NCBI GenBank assembly: GCA_035411425.1
Contig: DAONSX010000001.1
Coordinates: 1 to 64,000 of the forward strand
Reading direction: 5' to 3'
Length of the DNA stretch: 64,000 nt
DNA from: TTA-H9 sp002071415
GTDB taxonomy: Bacteria > Bacteroidota > Bacteroidia > Bacteroidales > TTA-H9
Position numbers and translations under genes: made by a program. Below are positions 17,655-25,350 of the stretch, piece by piece (the first letter of the stretch is position 1; the number at the start of each line of letters is the position of its first letter). Below the pieces are notes generated by a model that saw only the letters and a list, made by a program, of their open reading frames with translations, did not search any database and was not told the origin of the DNA.

Positions 17655-18344
17655 GTGGCAAAAAAGAAACGGATTTTTTGGGCTGAAAGCAAGAAACTTC
17701 CTCATTTTTTTGAGCCCGCATATTGTGAACTTATTGAAGGTTTTCGACTACGTGGGAATTGGTATCCTAGTTTTTTTTCGCAACCATCGCCTATATACCT
17801 CGAAGTGGGCTGTGGGAAAGCAGAGTATACGGTATTCAATGCAAGGAAATACCCTCTCAGAAATCATGTGGCTGTAGATATAAAGGGTGCCCGAATGTTC
17901 ATAGGTGCCCGGCAATGCCTTCAGCTCGGCCTGACGAATGCCGCATTTGTCCGAACACAAGTGCAAAACCTTCATAAGATTTTTGCTCCCGGTGAAGTCA
18001 ACGAAATATTTATCCCTTTCCCTGACCCCCAACCCAATAAACCTTCCGAACGCCATCGACTTACTTCTCCTCGATTCCTCGATACTTATGCTAATATACT
18101 CAACCCTGACCATGTTATTCACCTTAAAACCGACAACCTGTCTTTTTTTGAATATACCTTGAATGTGATTTCCAATGAAGGGCATAGACTGCTTTATGCC
18201 ACCTACGATCTCTATTCATCTACAGATGATAATGATATCAAGCAGGTTCAAACTTTTTACGAAAAACAATGGCTTGCCTCGGGTGCTAAAATCCTTTATC
18301 TTCGATTTCAGCTCAAAGATGTACTGCTGAAGCCGAAAGAATAA
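17655..18344 (+). CDS. trmB: tRNA (guanine-N7-)-methyltransferase
   Basis: About 229 residues. Methylates G46 of tRNA using S-adenosylmethionine. Motifs: YLEVGCGKAEYT (SAM-binding glycine loop), VAVDIKGARMFIGA, and FPDPQPNKPSERHRLTSPRF, the family's substrate-binding signature. I choose GTG at 17655 (product starting VAKKKR, as in relatives) because the promoter box at 17626-17633 excludes the TTG at 17613. Length is normal for the family. Confidence 0.93.
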   Translation: MAKKKRIFWAESKKLPHFFEPAYCELIEGFRLRGNWYPSFFSQPSPIYLEVGCGKAEYTVFNARKYPLRNHVAVDIKGARMFIGARQCLQLGLTNAAFVRTQVQNLHKIFAPGEVNEIFIPFPDPQPNKPSERHRLTSPRFLDTYANILNPDHVIHLKTDNLSFFEYTLNVISNEGHRLLYATYDLYSSTDDNDIKQVQTFYEKQWLASGAKILYLRFQLKDVLLKPKE

Positions 18345-18426
18345 TCCTTCGACCATGATGTGAGCATTCCGACAAGCTTTTGCTATTTGTTTTTATGTCT
18401 TTGGCATTTCAACTCGTGAATATTTA

Positions 18427-18434
18427 TAAATTTG
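18427..18434 (+). promoter_or_regulatory. -7 promoter box for the M49-like lipoprotein gene
   Basis: TAAATTTG, full match, giving a leader of about 125 nt. The 220-base gap 18345-18564 holds nothing else that I recognise. Confidence 0.45.
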
Positions 18435-18564
18435 GTGCATTAATGTTATTCGTGCTTTAATTACCTATGAATATCTATTTAAAATATTGCAAACGAATAA
18501 ATTAACCTTTTATTTCCGGATAAGGATATATATTTTAAAATCTACCCATTAAAATTAAAATTCG

Positions 18565-20208
18565 ATGAAAATCAAAAAGTTATTATTGATGAGCGTGGTG
18601 CTGCTGATTGTAGCAAGTAGCTGCCAAAGGAATCAGCCAAAACAAGATGAAACGAAGATGGCTGCTATGAAACAAAAAGTTGATGAATATGCTATTGTTC
18701 AATTAACCACTGATTTAGGTCAACTCACCGAAAAGGAAAGGCAGATACTTCCTTTGCTTTTTCAAGCCGCAGATATCATGGACGAGCTTTATTGGTTACA
18801 AACCTATGGGAATAAGGAAGAATTATTGCCAGGGCTCGATTCATTAACCAGGCGTTTTGCCGAGATCAATTATGGGCCATGGGATAGGCTTAATAATAAT
18901 GAGCCTTTCATAGATGGAGTTAGTCCGAAACCTTTAGGGGCAAATTTCTATCCCCAGGATATGACCACAGAAGAATTCGAAAAATTGGCTGATCCTTCAA
19001 AAACGAGTTTATATACGCTAATTCGACGTAACGCGAAAGGAGAATTGATTGTGATTCCTTATCGTGAGGCTTATAGTGACCAATTGACGAAAGCCTCGGC
19101 TTTACTGCTTGAGGCGGCTTCGTTAACCGAAGATTCTGGTTTGAAGAATTATTTACAACTCAGAGCTAAAGCACTAACCACCGATCATTATTATGAAAGT
19201 GATTTGGCGTGGATGGACATGAAAAACAATCATATCGATTTTATTCTTGGACCCATCGAAAACTATGAAGATCAGTTATTTGGATATAAAACTTCGTTTG
19301 AATCCTTCATACTGATAAAAGATCTGGAATGGACTAAGAATATCGAACATATCGTGACTTTATTGCCCAAACTTCAAAAATCTCTTTCCGTGCCTGAAGC
19401 CTATAAGGCTGAAACCCCTGCTTCATCTTCCGATCTGGGCGTTTACGATGCCATTTATTACGCTGGCGATTGTAATGCAGGAAGCAAGACCATAGCCATT
19501 AACCTCCCTAATGATCCTCAGATTCAGAAATTAAAGGGAAGTAGAAGACTGCAGCTAAAAAACACCATGCATGCCAAGTTCGATAAAATTTTATTACCCA
19601 TTGCCACTTTGGTGCTCGATCCTTCCCAATTAAAATATGTCAGATTCGATGCTTTTTTCGAAAATGTCATGTTTCACGAGATTGCTCATGGGCTCGGCGT
19701 TCACCAAACCATAAAAGGGAATGCCGATGTCAGGGAAACCTTGAAAGACACATACAGTGCACTTGAAGAAGCCAAGGCTGATATCACCGGTCTTCATTTG
19801 ATAACTACCATGCATAACATGGGAGAAATGACCGACCGCGATCTGATGGAAAATTACGTTACTTTTCTTGCAGGGATTTTTCGTAGTGTGAGGTTCGGTG
19901 CCTCGAGCGCCCATGGCAAAGCTAATATGATTCAATTCAACTATTTTCTTCAAAATGAAGCCATAAAAATGGATCCCTCTACGGGCACATATAAGATCGA
20001 TCTCGAAAAAATGAAAAAAGCTGTCAGCGATCTTTCGGGTATGATCATTCAAATTCAGGGAGATGGGGATTATCGGAAAGCTCAGCAATTGATTGCCGAT
20101 ATGGGAAACATTCCTCCTAAAATGCAGACTTCGCTCGATAAGATTGCTCAAGCTGGCATACCAAAGGATGTCGTATTCGAGCAAGGATTGAAGGTGGTAG
20201 GGCTTTAA
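18565..20208 (+). CDS. M49-like zinc metallopeptidase lipoprotein
   Basis: 547 residues. A lipoprotein signal peptide ends in the lipobox VASSC (Cys ~20). The zinc site reads FHEIAHGLGVHQ (H371, E372, H375) with the downstream acidic motif LEEAKADITGLH (near 400-410) supplying the third ligand. The arrangement follows dipeptidyl-peptidase III (M49), but classical M49 enzymes have a six-residue HEXXGH site, whereas this one has a five-residue HEXXH. It is probably an envelope-anchored peptidase; the substrate is unknown. Monocistronic, between trmB and the NifU-like gene. Confidence 0.75.
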   Translation: MKIKKLLLMSVVLLIVASSCQRNQPKQDETKMAAMKQKVDEYAIVQLTTDLGQLTEKERQILPLLFQAADIMDELYWLQTYGNKEELLPGLDSLTRRFAEINYGPWDRLNNNEPFIDGVSPKPLGANFYPQDMTTEEFEKLADPSKTSLYTLIRRNAKGELIVIPYREAYSDQLTKASALLLEAASLTEDSGLKNYLQLRAKALTTDHYYESDLAWMDMKNNHIDFILGPIENYEDQLFGYKTSFESFILIKDLEWTKNIEHIVTLLPKLQKSLSVPEAYKAETPASSSDLGVYDAIYYAGDCNAGSKTIAINLPNDPQIQKLKGSRRLQLKNTMHAKFDKILLPIATLVLDPSQLKYVRFDAFFENVMFHEIAHGLGVHQTIKGNADVRETLKDTYSALEEAKADITGLHLITTMHNMGEMTDRDLMENYVTFLAGIFRSVRFGASSAHGKANMIQFNYFLQNEAIKMDPSTGTYKIDLEKMKKAVSDLSGMIIQIQGDGDYRKAQQLIADMGNIPPKMQTSLDKIAQAGIPKDVVFEQGLKVVGL

Positions 20209-20253
20209 TTTAAAATCATTCAAAACTATACGTTTGGATTTAGTAAAAAGGAT

Positions 20254-20261
20254 TAATTTTG
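20254..20261 (+). promoter_or_regulatory. -7 promoter box for the NifU-like gene
   Basis: TAATTTTG, full match; its last base is also the first base of a long perfect palindrome. Confidence 0.55.
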
Positions 20262-20291
20262 CGGGTCGGAAAAGGAACTTTTCCGACCCGC
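20261..20291 (+). promoter_or_regulatory. 14-bp perfect hairpin/palindrome at the transcription start
   Basis: GCGGGTCGGAAAAG (20261-20274), loop GAA, CTTTTCCGACCCGC (20278-20291). No T run follows, so it is not a typical terminator for the upstream gene. It could be an operator overlapping the start site, or a 5' stem-loop in the mRNA. Confidence 0.7.
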
Positions 20292-20327
20292 ATCTATTTA
20301 TAATAAATCTTTAAACCTCACTAAATT

Positions 20328-20573
20328 ATGAATAATCAAGATATAGAAAAAAAAGTCCGTAATGTAATAGATCAGATTCGTCCTTATCTGCAGCGCGATG
20401 GTGGTGATATAGAATTTCTAGACCTTACCGACGATATGCAGGTAAATGTAAAACTCGTTGGAGCTTGCGGCACCTGCCCTTTCAGTATCCTGACTCTGAA
20501 AAATGGAATTGAACAAGCTATGATAAAGGCAATCCCCGAAATCAAATCGGTCGAAGCCATCAATATAGAATAA
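20328..20573 (+). CDS. NifU-like iron-sulfur cluster scaffold/carrier protein
   Basis: 81 residues, consisting only of the NifU C-terminal (Nfu) domain. RPYLQRDGGDIEFL leads to the cluster-binding CxxC in GACGTCPFS. Such small Nfu proteins carry [4Fe-4S] clusters to client enzymes in the cytoplasm. The gene has its own promoter with an adjoining palindrome, which may point to iron- or redox-linked control (inference). Confidence 0.92.
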   Translation: MNNQDIEKKVRNVIDQIRPYLQRDGGDIEFLDLTDDMQVNVKLVGACGTCPFSILTLKNGIEQAMIKAIPEIKSVEAINIE

Positions 20574-20628
20574 CAAATAAAAAATTTTTTCTATCGAAAA
20601 TCAGTGAATCATATAAAAATCCATTTCT

Positions 20629-21159
20629 ATGAAAAAAATTACATTCTGGGGTTTATCACTTATTCTTCTGATGCTGATGAGTTGCAAACACGAAAAGGTA
20701 TATAATCAAATCGTGAAAGATGAAACTACCGGTAAGGATATTTATGTAGGCTATGTAAATGTTGAAGGCTTGAAAACCGAAATTTTCAAAGATTTCTATA
20801 ATAATGGCTTGTATAACTACGAACCCAATGATTCATTAGTGCAAGCCCTGAAACCCTATTTGGATGATGTTACTTTCAGGGTCATCATGGGAACTTGGTG
20901 CACCGATACTCAGGAAGAAATTCCACGCCTTTTACATGTTCTTTATACAGCAGAGTATGATCCCTTGAATCCGGAAAAATTCGAAATGATTTGTGTTGAC
21001 AGGAACAAAAAGGCTGGCAATATCAATGTGAAAAAGTACAATATCGAGAAGATTCCCACTATTATTTTGTATAAAAATGGAAAAGAAATCGGGCGCATAG
21101 TCGAAAGATTTACCAAACGACCCGAAGCCGACTTGCTCGATATTGTAAAACAGAATTAA
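20629..21159 (+). CDS. Thioredoxin-like lipoprotein with a single active-site cysteine
   Basis: 176 residues. Lipoprotein signal ending LMLMSC (Cys ~19). The fold is thioredoxin-like: VIMGTWCTDTQEEIPRL takes the place of the WCGPC helix, and KIPTIILYKNGKEIGRI holds the cis-proline strand. Only one cysteine remains in the active site (C-T-D-T), so it cannot form the usual disulfide; a reductase or holdase role for cell-envelope proteins is possible. Seven bases separate it from panC, so the two are probably co-transcribed. Confidence 0.8.
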   Translation: MKKITFWGLSLILLMLMSCKHEKVYNQIVKDETTGKDIYVGYVNVEGLKTEIFKDFYNNGLYNYEPNDSLVQALKPYLDDVTFRVIMGTWCTDTQEEIPRLLHVLYTAEYDPLNPEKFEMICVDRNKKAGNINVKKYNIEKIPTIILYKNGKEIGRIVERFTKRPEADLLDIVKQN

Positions 21160-21165
21160 ATTGAA

Positions 21166-22020
21166 ATGCAATTAGTTACAACTCGGGCTGAAGCCACGCA
21201 GTTTTCTCTTTCTGAACAATCGTTGGGGAAAAAGGTAGGATTTGTCCCAACGATGGGCGCTTTGCACCAGGGACATTTGTCTCTGGTTCATCAATCGATT
21301 CGACAAAACGACAGCACAATCGTTAGCATTTTTGTAAATCCAATCCAATTTAATAATGCTGACGACCTCAAGAAATATCCTCGTACGCTGGATAATGATC
21401 TCGAACTTCTTGAATCTGAGGGATGTAACATGGTTTTTGCACCTTCGGTCGAAGAAATGTATCCCCAAGTTCCGACCGAATCTTATTCGTTTGGATTGCT
21501 TGAACAAGTGATGGAAGGTTTTTATAGGCCAGGGCATTTTAATGGAGTTGCCATTGTAGTCAGGCGTTTATTCGATATTCTTCGGCCTCATCGAGCTTAT
21601 TTCGGAGAAAAGGATTATCAGCAACTGGTCATCATCCGAAAGATGGTCGAGCAATTTCAATTACCCGTCGAAACTATAGGATGCCCCATCGTAAGAGAGC
21701 CCGATGGATTGGCCATGAGTTCGAGAAATCGGCACCTTGCGGCTTCCGAAAGGGCTCAGGCTTCATTTATATATCAAAATCTCGTTTTTGCTCAGGGAAA
21801 TGCTGGCAAATTGACGGTCAAAGATTTAAAAAACGAAATCATCCGCCGGTTTCAGAATCACCCATCTTTCAGGCTCGAATATTTCGAATTTTCTGATTCA
21901 TCGAGCCTTCAGCCTGTCGATGACTGGAATGATGCTGCTAACATCAGGGCATTTATTGCAGTTTATCTCGGTGAGGTTCGTCTAATTGACAATATTGTAT
22001 TAAAAGAAACTCGAGTTTGA
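21166..22020 (+). CDS. panC: Pantothenate synthetase
   Basis: 284 residues. Condenses pantoate and beta-alanine with ATP to make pantothenate. Motifs: VPTMGALHQGHLSLV (HIGH-like nucleotide site), FVNPIQFN, YFGEKDYQQL and GLAMSSRNRHL (KMSKS-like). Followed 58 bases later by panD, which makes the beta-alanine substrate. Confidence 0.96.
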   Translation: MQLVTTRAEATQFSLSEQSLGKKVGFVPTMGALHQGHLSLVHQSIRQNDSTIVSIFVNPIQFNNADDLKKYPRTLDNDLELLESEGCNMVFAPSVEEMYPQVPTESYSFGLLEQVMEGFYRPGHFNGVAIVVRRLFDILRPHRAYFGEKDYQQLVIIRKMVEQFQLPVETIGCPIVREPDGLAMSSRNRHLAASERAQASFIYQNLVFAQGNAGKLTVKDLKNEIIRRFQNHPSFRLEYFEFSDSSSLQPVDDWNDAANIRAFIAVYLGEVRLIDNIVLKETRV

Positions 22021-22078
22021 GTTGAATAGGGTTGAAAAACCTTAAAAGATCCAGAATTAAATTTTGCTTGTTAATCTT

Positions 22079-22429
22079 ATGATGATTGAAATATTGAAAT
22101 CGAAAATCCATAGAGCTACGGTAACGGCTGCCGACTTGAACTATATTGGAAGCATTACCATTGATGAGGATTTGATGGATGCAGCCAATATTATCGAGAA
22201 TGAAAGGGTTTTTATTTATAATATCAATAATGGCCAACGTTTCGAAACCTATGTAATAAAAGGGAAAAGAGGCAGTGGTGTAATAGCCATCAATGGTGCT
22301 GCTGCACGTATGGTAGCAGTGGGTGATCTGGTAATCATCGTTTCCTATGCGACTATAGATTTTGAAGAAGCAAAGAATTTCAAACCTACCATTATTTTTC
22401 CTGGTAAGAATAATCAATTGAATTGGTAA
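22079..22429 (+). CDS. panD: Aspartate 1-decarboxylase precursor
   Basis: 116 residues. Makes beta-alanine for pantothenate. It is a pyruvoyl enzyme that self-cleaves between G24 and S25 (YIGS); starting at the ATG at 22079 places the site at exactly these residues, as in Escherichia coli, which supports this start over an upstream TTG at 22064. NGAAARMVAVGD is the conserved active-site region. The stop overlaps the next start as TAATG. Confidence 0.95.
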   Translation: MMIEILKSKIHRATVTAADLNYIGSITIDEDLMDAANIIENERVFIYNINNGQRFETYVIKGKRGSGVIAINGAAARMVAVGDLVIIVSYATIDFEEAKNFKPTIIFPGKNNQLNW

Positions 22430-23469
22430 TGAGGAAGAAATTACTGAACATTTTCCGTTTTCTGTTTTTCCTCAGTATAGGGATTTTTTTTATCTGGATT
22501 TTCGTACGCAACCTTACTGCTCAGGAACGCAGCGAAATTATCGCTTCATTTCGTAGAGCCAATTACTTCTGGATTGCAATTTCTATTTGTATAGGATTAG
22601 CCAGTCATGCTTCGAGGGCTCGACGTTGGGTCATCCTGATGGAACCCATGGGATACAAGCCCAAATATTCCAACGTTTTAATGGCAGTCTTTGTGGGCTA
22701 TTTTGCCAATCTGGCACTTCCTCGCTTGGGTGAACTCGGCCGTTGCGGTGTGCTGGCACGTTACGAAAAAATCCCTTTCAATAAATCGCTCGGCACAGTC
22801 ATCACCGAACGAACCCTCGATCTGATCGTTTTTATTCTTTTGTTCATTCTAAACCTTGTTCTGCAAATCGACCTCATTCGTCAGTATGTCAACGAAAAAA
22901 TTTATACTCCATTGATGCATTCATTAGGATCGGTCGAAAACGTTGGTTTGTTGAAATGGGCTATTTTAGGCGCTTTTGTGCTTTTAATCGTTTTGCTGAT
23001 TGTTTTTCGAAAAAAATTCTATCGTTTTAGATTTGTAAGAAAACTCAAGGATATGGGTAAAGGGGTATGGGATGGCATTTGGTCTATCTTAAAATTAAAC
23101 CGGCCTATCGAATTTATTTTTCATACTCTGTTTATCTGGGTAGCATATTTTTTTATGTCGTGGATAGTTTTTCTAAGCTTACCCGAAACTTCCGGTTTAG
23201 GCTTAGGTGCTGGTTTGGCAGTGCTGGTATTTGGTTCGATAGGTATTATTCTGGTACAGGGCGGCATAGGTGTATATCCAGCTATCGTAGCCGAAACTCT
23301 GGTAATTTACGGCATCAGTTCCATTATTGGTTATGCCATGGGCTGGTTATTATGGGCAACGCAAACTATTATGCTCATAATAGCTGGTTTATCATCATTG
23401 ATTCTATTACCCGTTAAAAATAAAGTATCGTATGGATTTAGAATATTTAATACAGAAGAAAGTATTTGA
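22429..23469 (+). CDS. YbhN/UPF0104-type integral membrane protein (lysylphosphatidylglycerol synthase TM-region family)
   Basis: 346 residues with about eight hydrophobic segments, e.g. FLFFLSIGIFFIWIFV at the start and LLWATQTIMLIIAGLSSLIL near the end. Family features: an early SHASRARRW motif, then GYFANLALPRLGELGRCGVL, and VQGGIGVYPAIVAE. It lacks the soluble synthetase domain of MprF, so it is the membrane part only; relatives are proposed lipid flippases. Start ATG overlaps the panD stop (TAATG), and its end overlaps rfaE2 by 38 bases. Confidence 0.85.
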   Translation: MRKKLLNIFRFLFFLSIGIFFIWIFVRNLTAQERSEIIASFRRANYFWIAISICIGLASHASRARRWVILMEPMGYKPKYSNVLMAVFVGYFANLALPRLGELGRCGVLARYEKIPFNKSLGTVITERTLDLIVFILLFILNLVLQIDLIRQYVNEKIYTPLMHSLGSVENVGLLKWAILGAFVLLIVLLIVFRKKFYRFRFVRKLKDMGKGVWDGIWSILKLNRPIEFIFHTLFIWVAYFFMSWIVFLSLPETSGLGLGAGLAVLVFGSIGIILVQGGIGVYPAIVAETLVIYGISSIIGYAMGWLLWATQTIMLIIAGLSSLILLPVKNKVSYGFRIFNTEESI

Positions 23470-23932
23470 TGCTGACTCGATCGAGCTGCAGCGTCTATTA
23501 GCTTACTGGCGATTCAAGAACTTTAAGATCGTTTTTACTAATGGCTGTTTCGATCTGGTTCATCTGGGCCACATCGATTATCTTATCCGGGCCGCCGATC
23601 TGGGAGATATTCTCGTTATTGGCCTCAACTCCAATGAAAGTGCCCGGCGTATTAAAGGCGAAGGCCGACCCATTATGGACCAGAAAAGCAGGTCATCGCT
23701 CTTGGCGAGTTTTATATTCGTCGATGCTGTAATTATTTTCGAGGAAGATACTCCTATCGAACTTATACGAACGATTCAACCCGATATTCTGGTAAAAGGA
23801 GCCGACTATAAACCCGAAAAAATTATTGGTTCCGACATAGTTACCGAAAATGGCGGTGAAGTGGTTACGCTTCCTCTTGTCGAAGGATATTCTACCAGCT
23901 TGATCGAGCAAAAGATTCGACAAAGCTCCTGA
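23432..23932 (+). CDS. rfaE2: D-glycero-beta-D-manno-heptose 1-phosphate adenylyltransferase
   Basis: 166 residues. A stand-alone cytidylyltransferase-fold enzyme that activates heptose-1-phosphate with ATP for lipopolysaccharide core synthesis. Motifs: FTNGCFDLVHLGHIDYL (HxGH), LNSNESARRIKG and VKGADYKPEKI. The kinase half found in fused HldE is absent. It overlaps the preceding membrane-protein gene by 38 bases in another frame. Confidence 0.9.
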   Translation: MDLEYLIQKKVFDADSIELQRLLAYWRFKNFKIVFTNGCFDLVHLGHIDYLIRAADLGDILVIGLNSNESARRIKGEGRPIMDQKSRSSLLASFIFVDAVIIFEEDTPIELIRTIQPDILVKGADYKPEKIIGSDIVTENGGEVVTLPLVEGYSTSLIEQKIRQSS

Positions 23933-23972
23933 ATTTTTTGTAATTTCGGTGGCAGATCGCCATAGGGCTGTT

Positions 23973-25325
23973 ATGAGAATCAAAAGTGCATTTTTTTGCA
24001 GCAATTGTGGAACGGAATCTCCGAAATGGCTCGGGCGCTGCCCGGTTTGTGGAGAATGGAATACTTATGTGGAGGAAGTGATACATCGGCATAGTGATTC
24101 AATCGAAAAAAAATCTTCTTCTCATGGGGCAATTCATATCGACTCTATTCAAAATATCGAGCAGCCAAGAATTCCGACACATTACCCCGAATTCGACAGG
24201 GTATTAGGTGGAGGTTTCGTCCCTGGTTCAATTATCCTCATTGGAGGTGAACCTGGCATTGGTAAATCTACATTGTTGCTGCAAGTCGCACTCGACATGA
24301 AACAATATAAAATCATGTACGTATCGGGTGAGGAATCGGAGCTTCAATTGCATATACGTGCCGAACGGCTTCAGAAAAATGGTTCGCAATGTTACATTTT
24401 TACCGATTCAGACTTGGAAGAGGTTTTTCACCAAGCGGAACAACTTCAACCCGAAATCCTCATCATAGATTCTATTCAAACCCTACAAACCGATGTAATC
24501 GACAGCCCAGCAGGCAGTATTTCGCAGGTGCGTGAATGCACAGCCCAATTACAGAAATATGCCAAAACCACCAATGTTCCAGTGGTATTGATTGGTCATA
24601 TTACAAAGGATGGAGCACTTGCAGGACCTAAGGTTCTGGAACATATTGTAGATACGGTTTTACAATTCGAAGGCGACCGCAATCATGGCTATCGCATTTT
24701 ACGAACCATGAAAAATCGTTTTGGCTCGACCAATGAACTGGGAATTTTCGAGATGAATGCTAATGGACTTCGCCAGATCATCAATCCAGCCGAACTGCTT
24801 ATTTCTCAGCATCCTGACGATATTTCAGGGATTGCTGTCGCTACCATCATCGAAGGATCAAGACCTATGTTAGCCGAAGTTCAGGCACTCGTGGCTACTT
24901 CGACTTTTGGTGTTCCACAGCGTTCATCGACCGGATTCGATTATCGCCGTATGAACATGATATTGGCAGTTCTTGAGAAACGTCTTGGATTTAGGTTTTC
25001 GAACAAGGATGTCTTTTTAAATGTAGCCGGAGGCATCCGCCTCGACGATACAGCCGCCGACCTTGCTATAGCCGCCGCCTTGCTTTCCTCTTCCGAAGAT
25101 ATTCCCTTGCCCATTCATTTATGCTTTGCTGCCGAAATGGGCCTTTCAGGCGAAATCAGACCCGTTACACGACTCGATGCCAGAATTGCAGAGGCTCAAA
25201 AAGCTGGCTTCAAAAAAATGATCATCTCCCGCTTTGCCTTGAAAAATTCTTACGATAAAAATAAAGAAATAGAAATTATTACAGTGGATAGAATGGATGA
25301 AATGATTCGGTATATTTTTGGATGA
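23973..25325 (+). CDS. radA: DNA repair protein RadA
   Basis: About 450 residues. A RecA-like ATPase that helps process recombination intermediates. An N-terminal four-cysteine zinc finger (CSNCG ... CPVCG) is followed by a RecA core with Walker A GEPGIGKST, LIIDSIQT and the RadA-specific KNRFGSTNELGIF, then a C-terminal Lon-like domain (DLAIAAALLSS). The start at ATG 23973 puts the zinc finger at the usual distance; an in-frame GTG at 23949 is less likely because a promoter-like TAATTTCG lies just before it. Confidence 0.95.
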   Translation: MRIKSAFFCSNCGTESPKWLGRCPVCGEWNTYVEEVIHRHSDSIEKKSSSHGAIHIDSIQNIEQPRIPTHYPEFDRVLGGGFVPGSIILIGGEPGIGKSTLLLQVALDMKQYKIMYVSGEESELQLHIRAERLQKNGSQCYIFTDSDLEEVFHQAEQLQPEILIIDSIQTLQTDVIDSPAGSISQVRECTAQLQKYAKTTNVPVVLIGHITKDGALAGPKVLEHIVDTVLQFEGDRNHGYRILRTMKNRFGSTNELGIFEMNANGLRQIINPAELLISQHPDDISGIAVATIIEGSRPMLAEVQALVATSTFGVPQRSSTGFDYRRMNMILAVLEKRLGFRFSNKDVFLNVAGGIRLDDTAADLAIAAALLSSSEDIPLPIHLCFAAEMGLSGEIRPVTRLDARIAEAQKAGFKKMIISRFALKNSYDKNKEIEIITVDRMDEMIRYIFG

Positions 25326-25350
25326 TGGTAGTTTTACAAGGGGGAAAATT

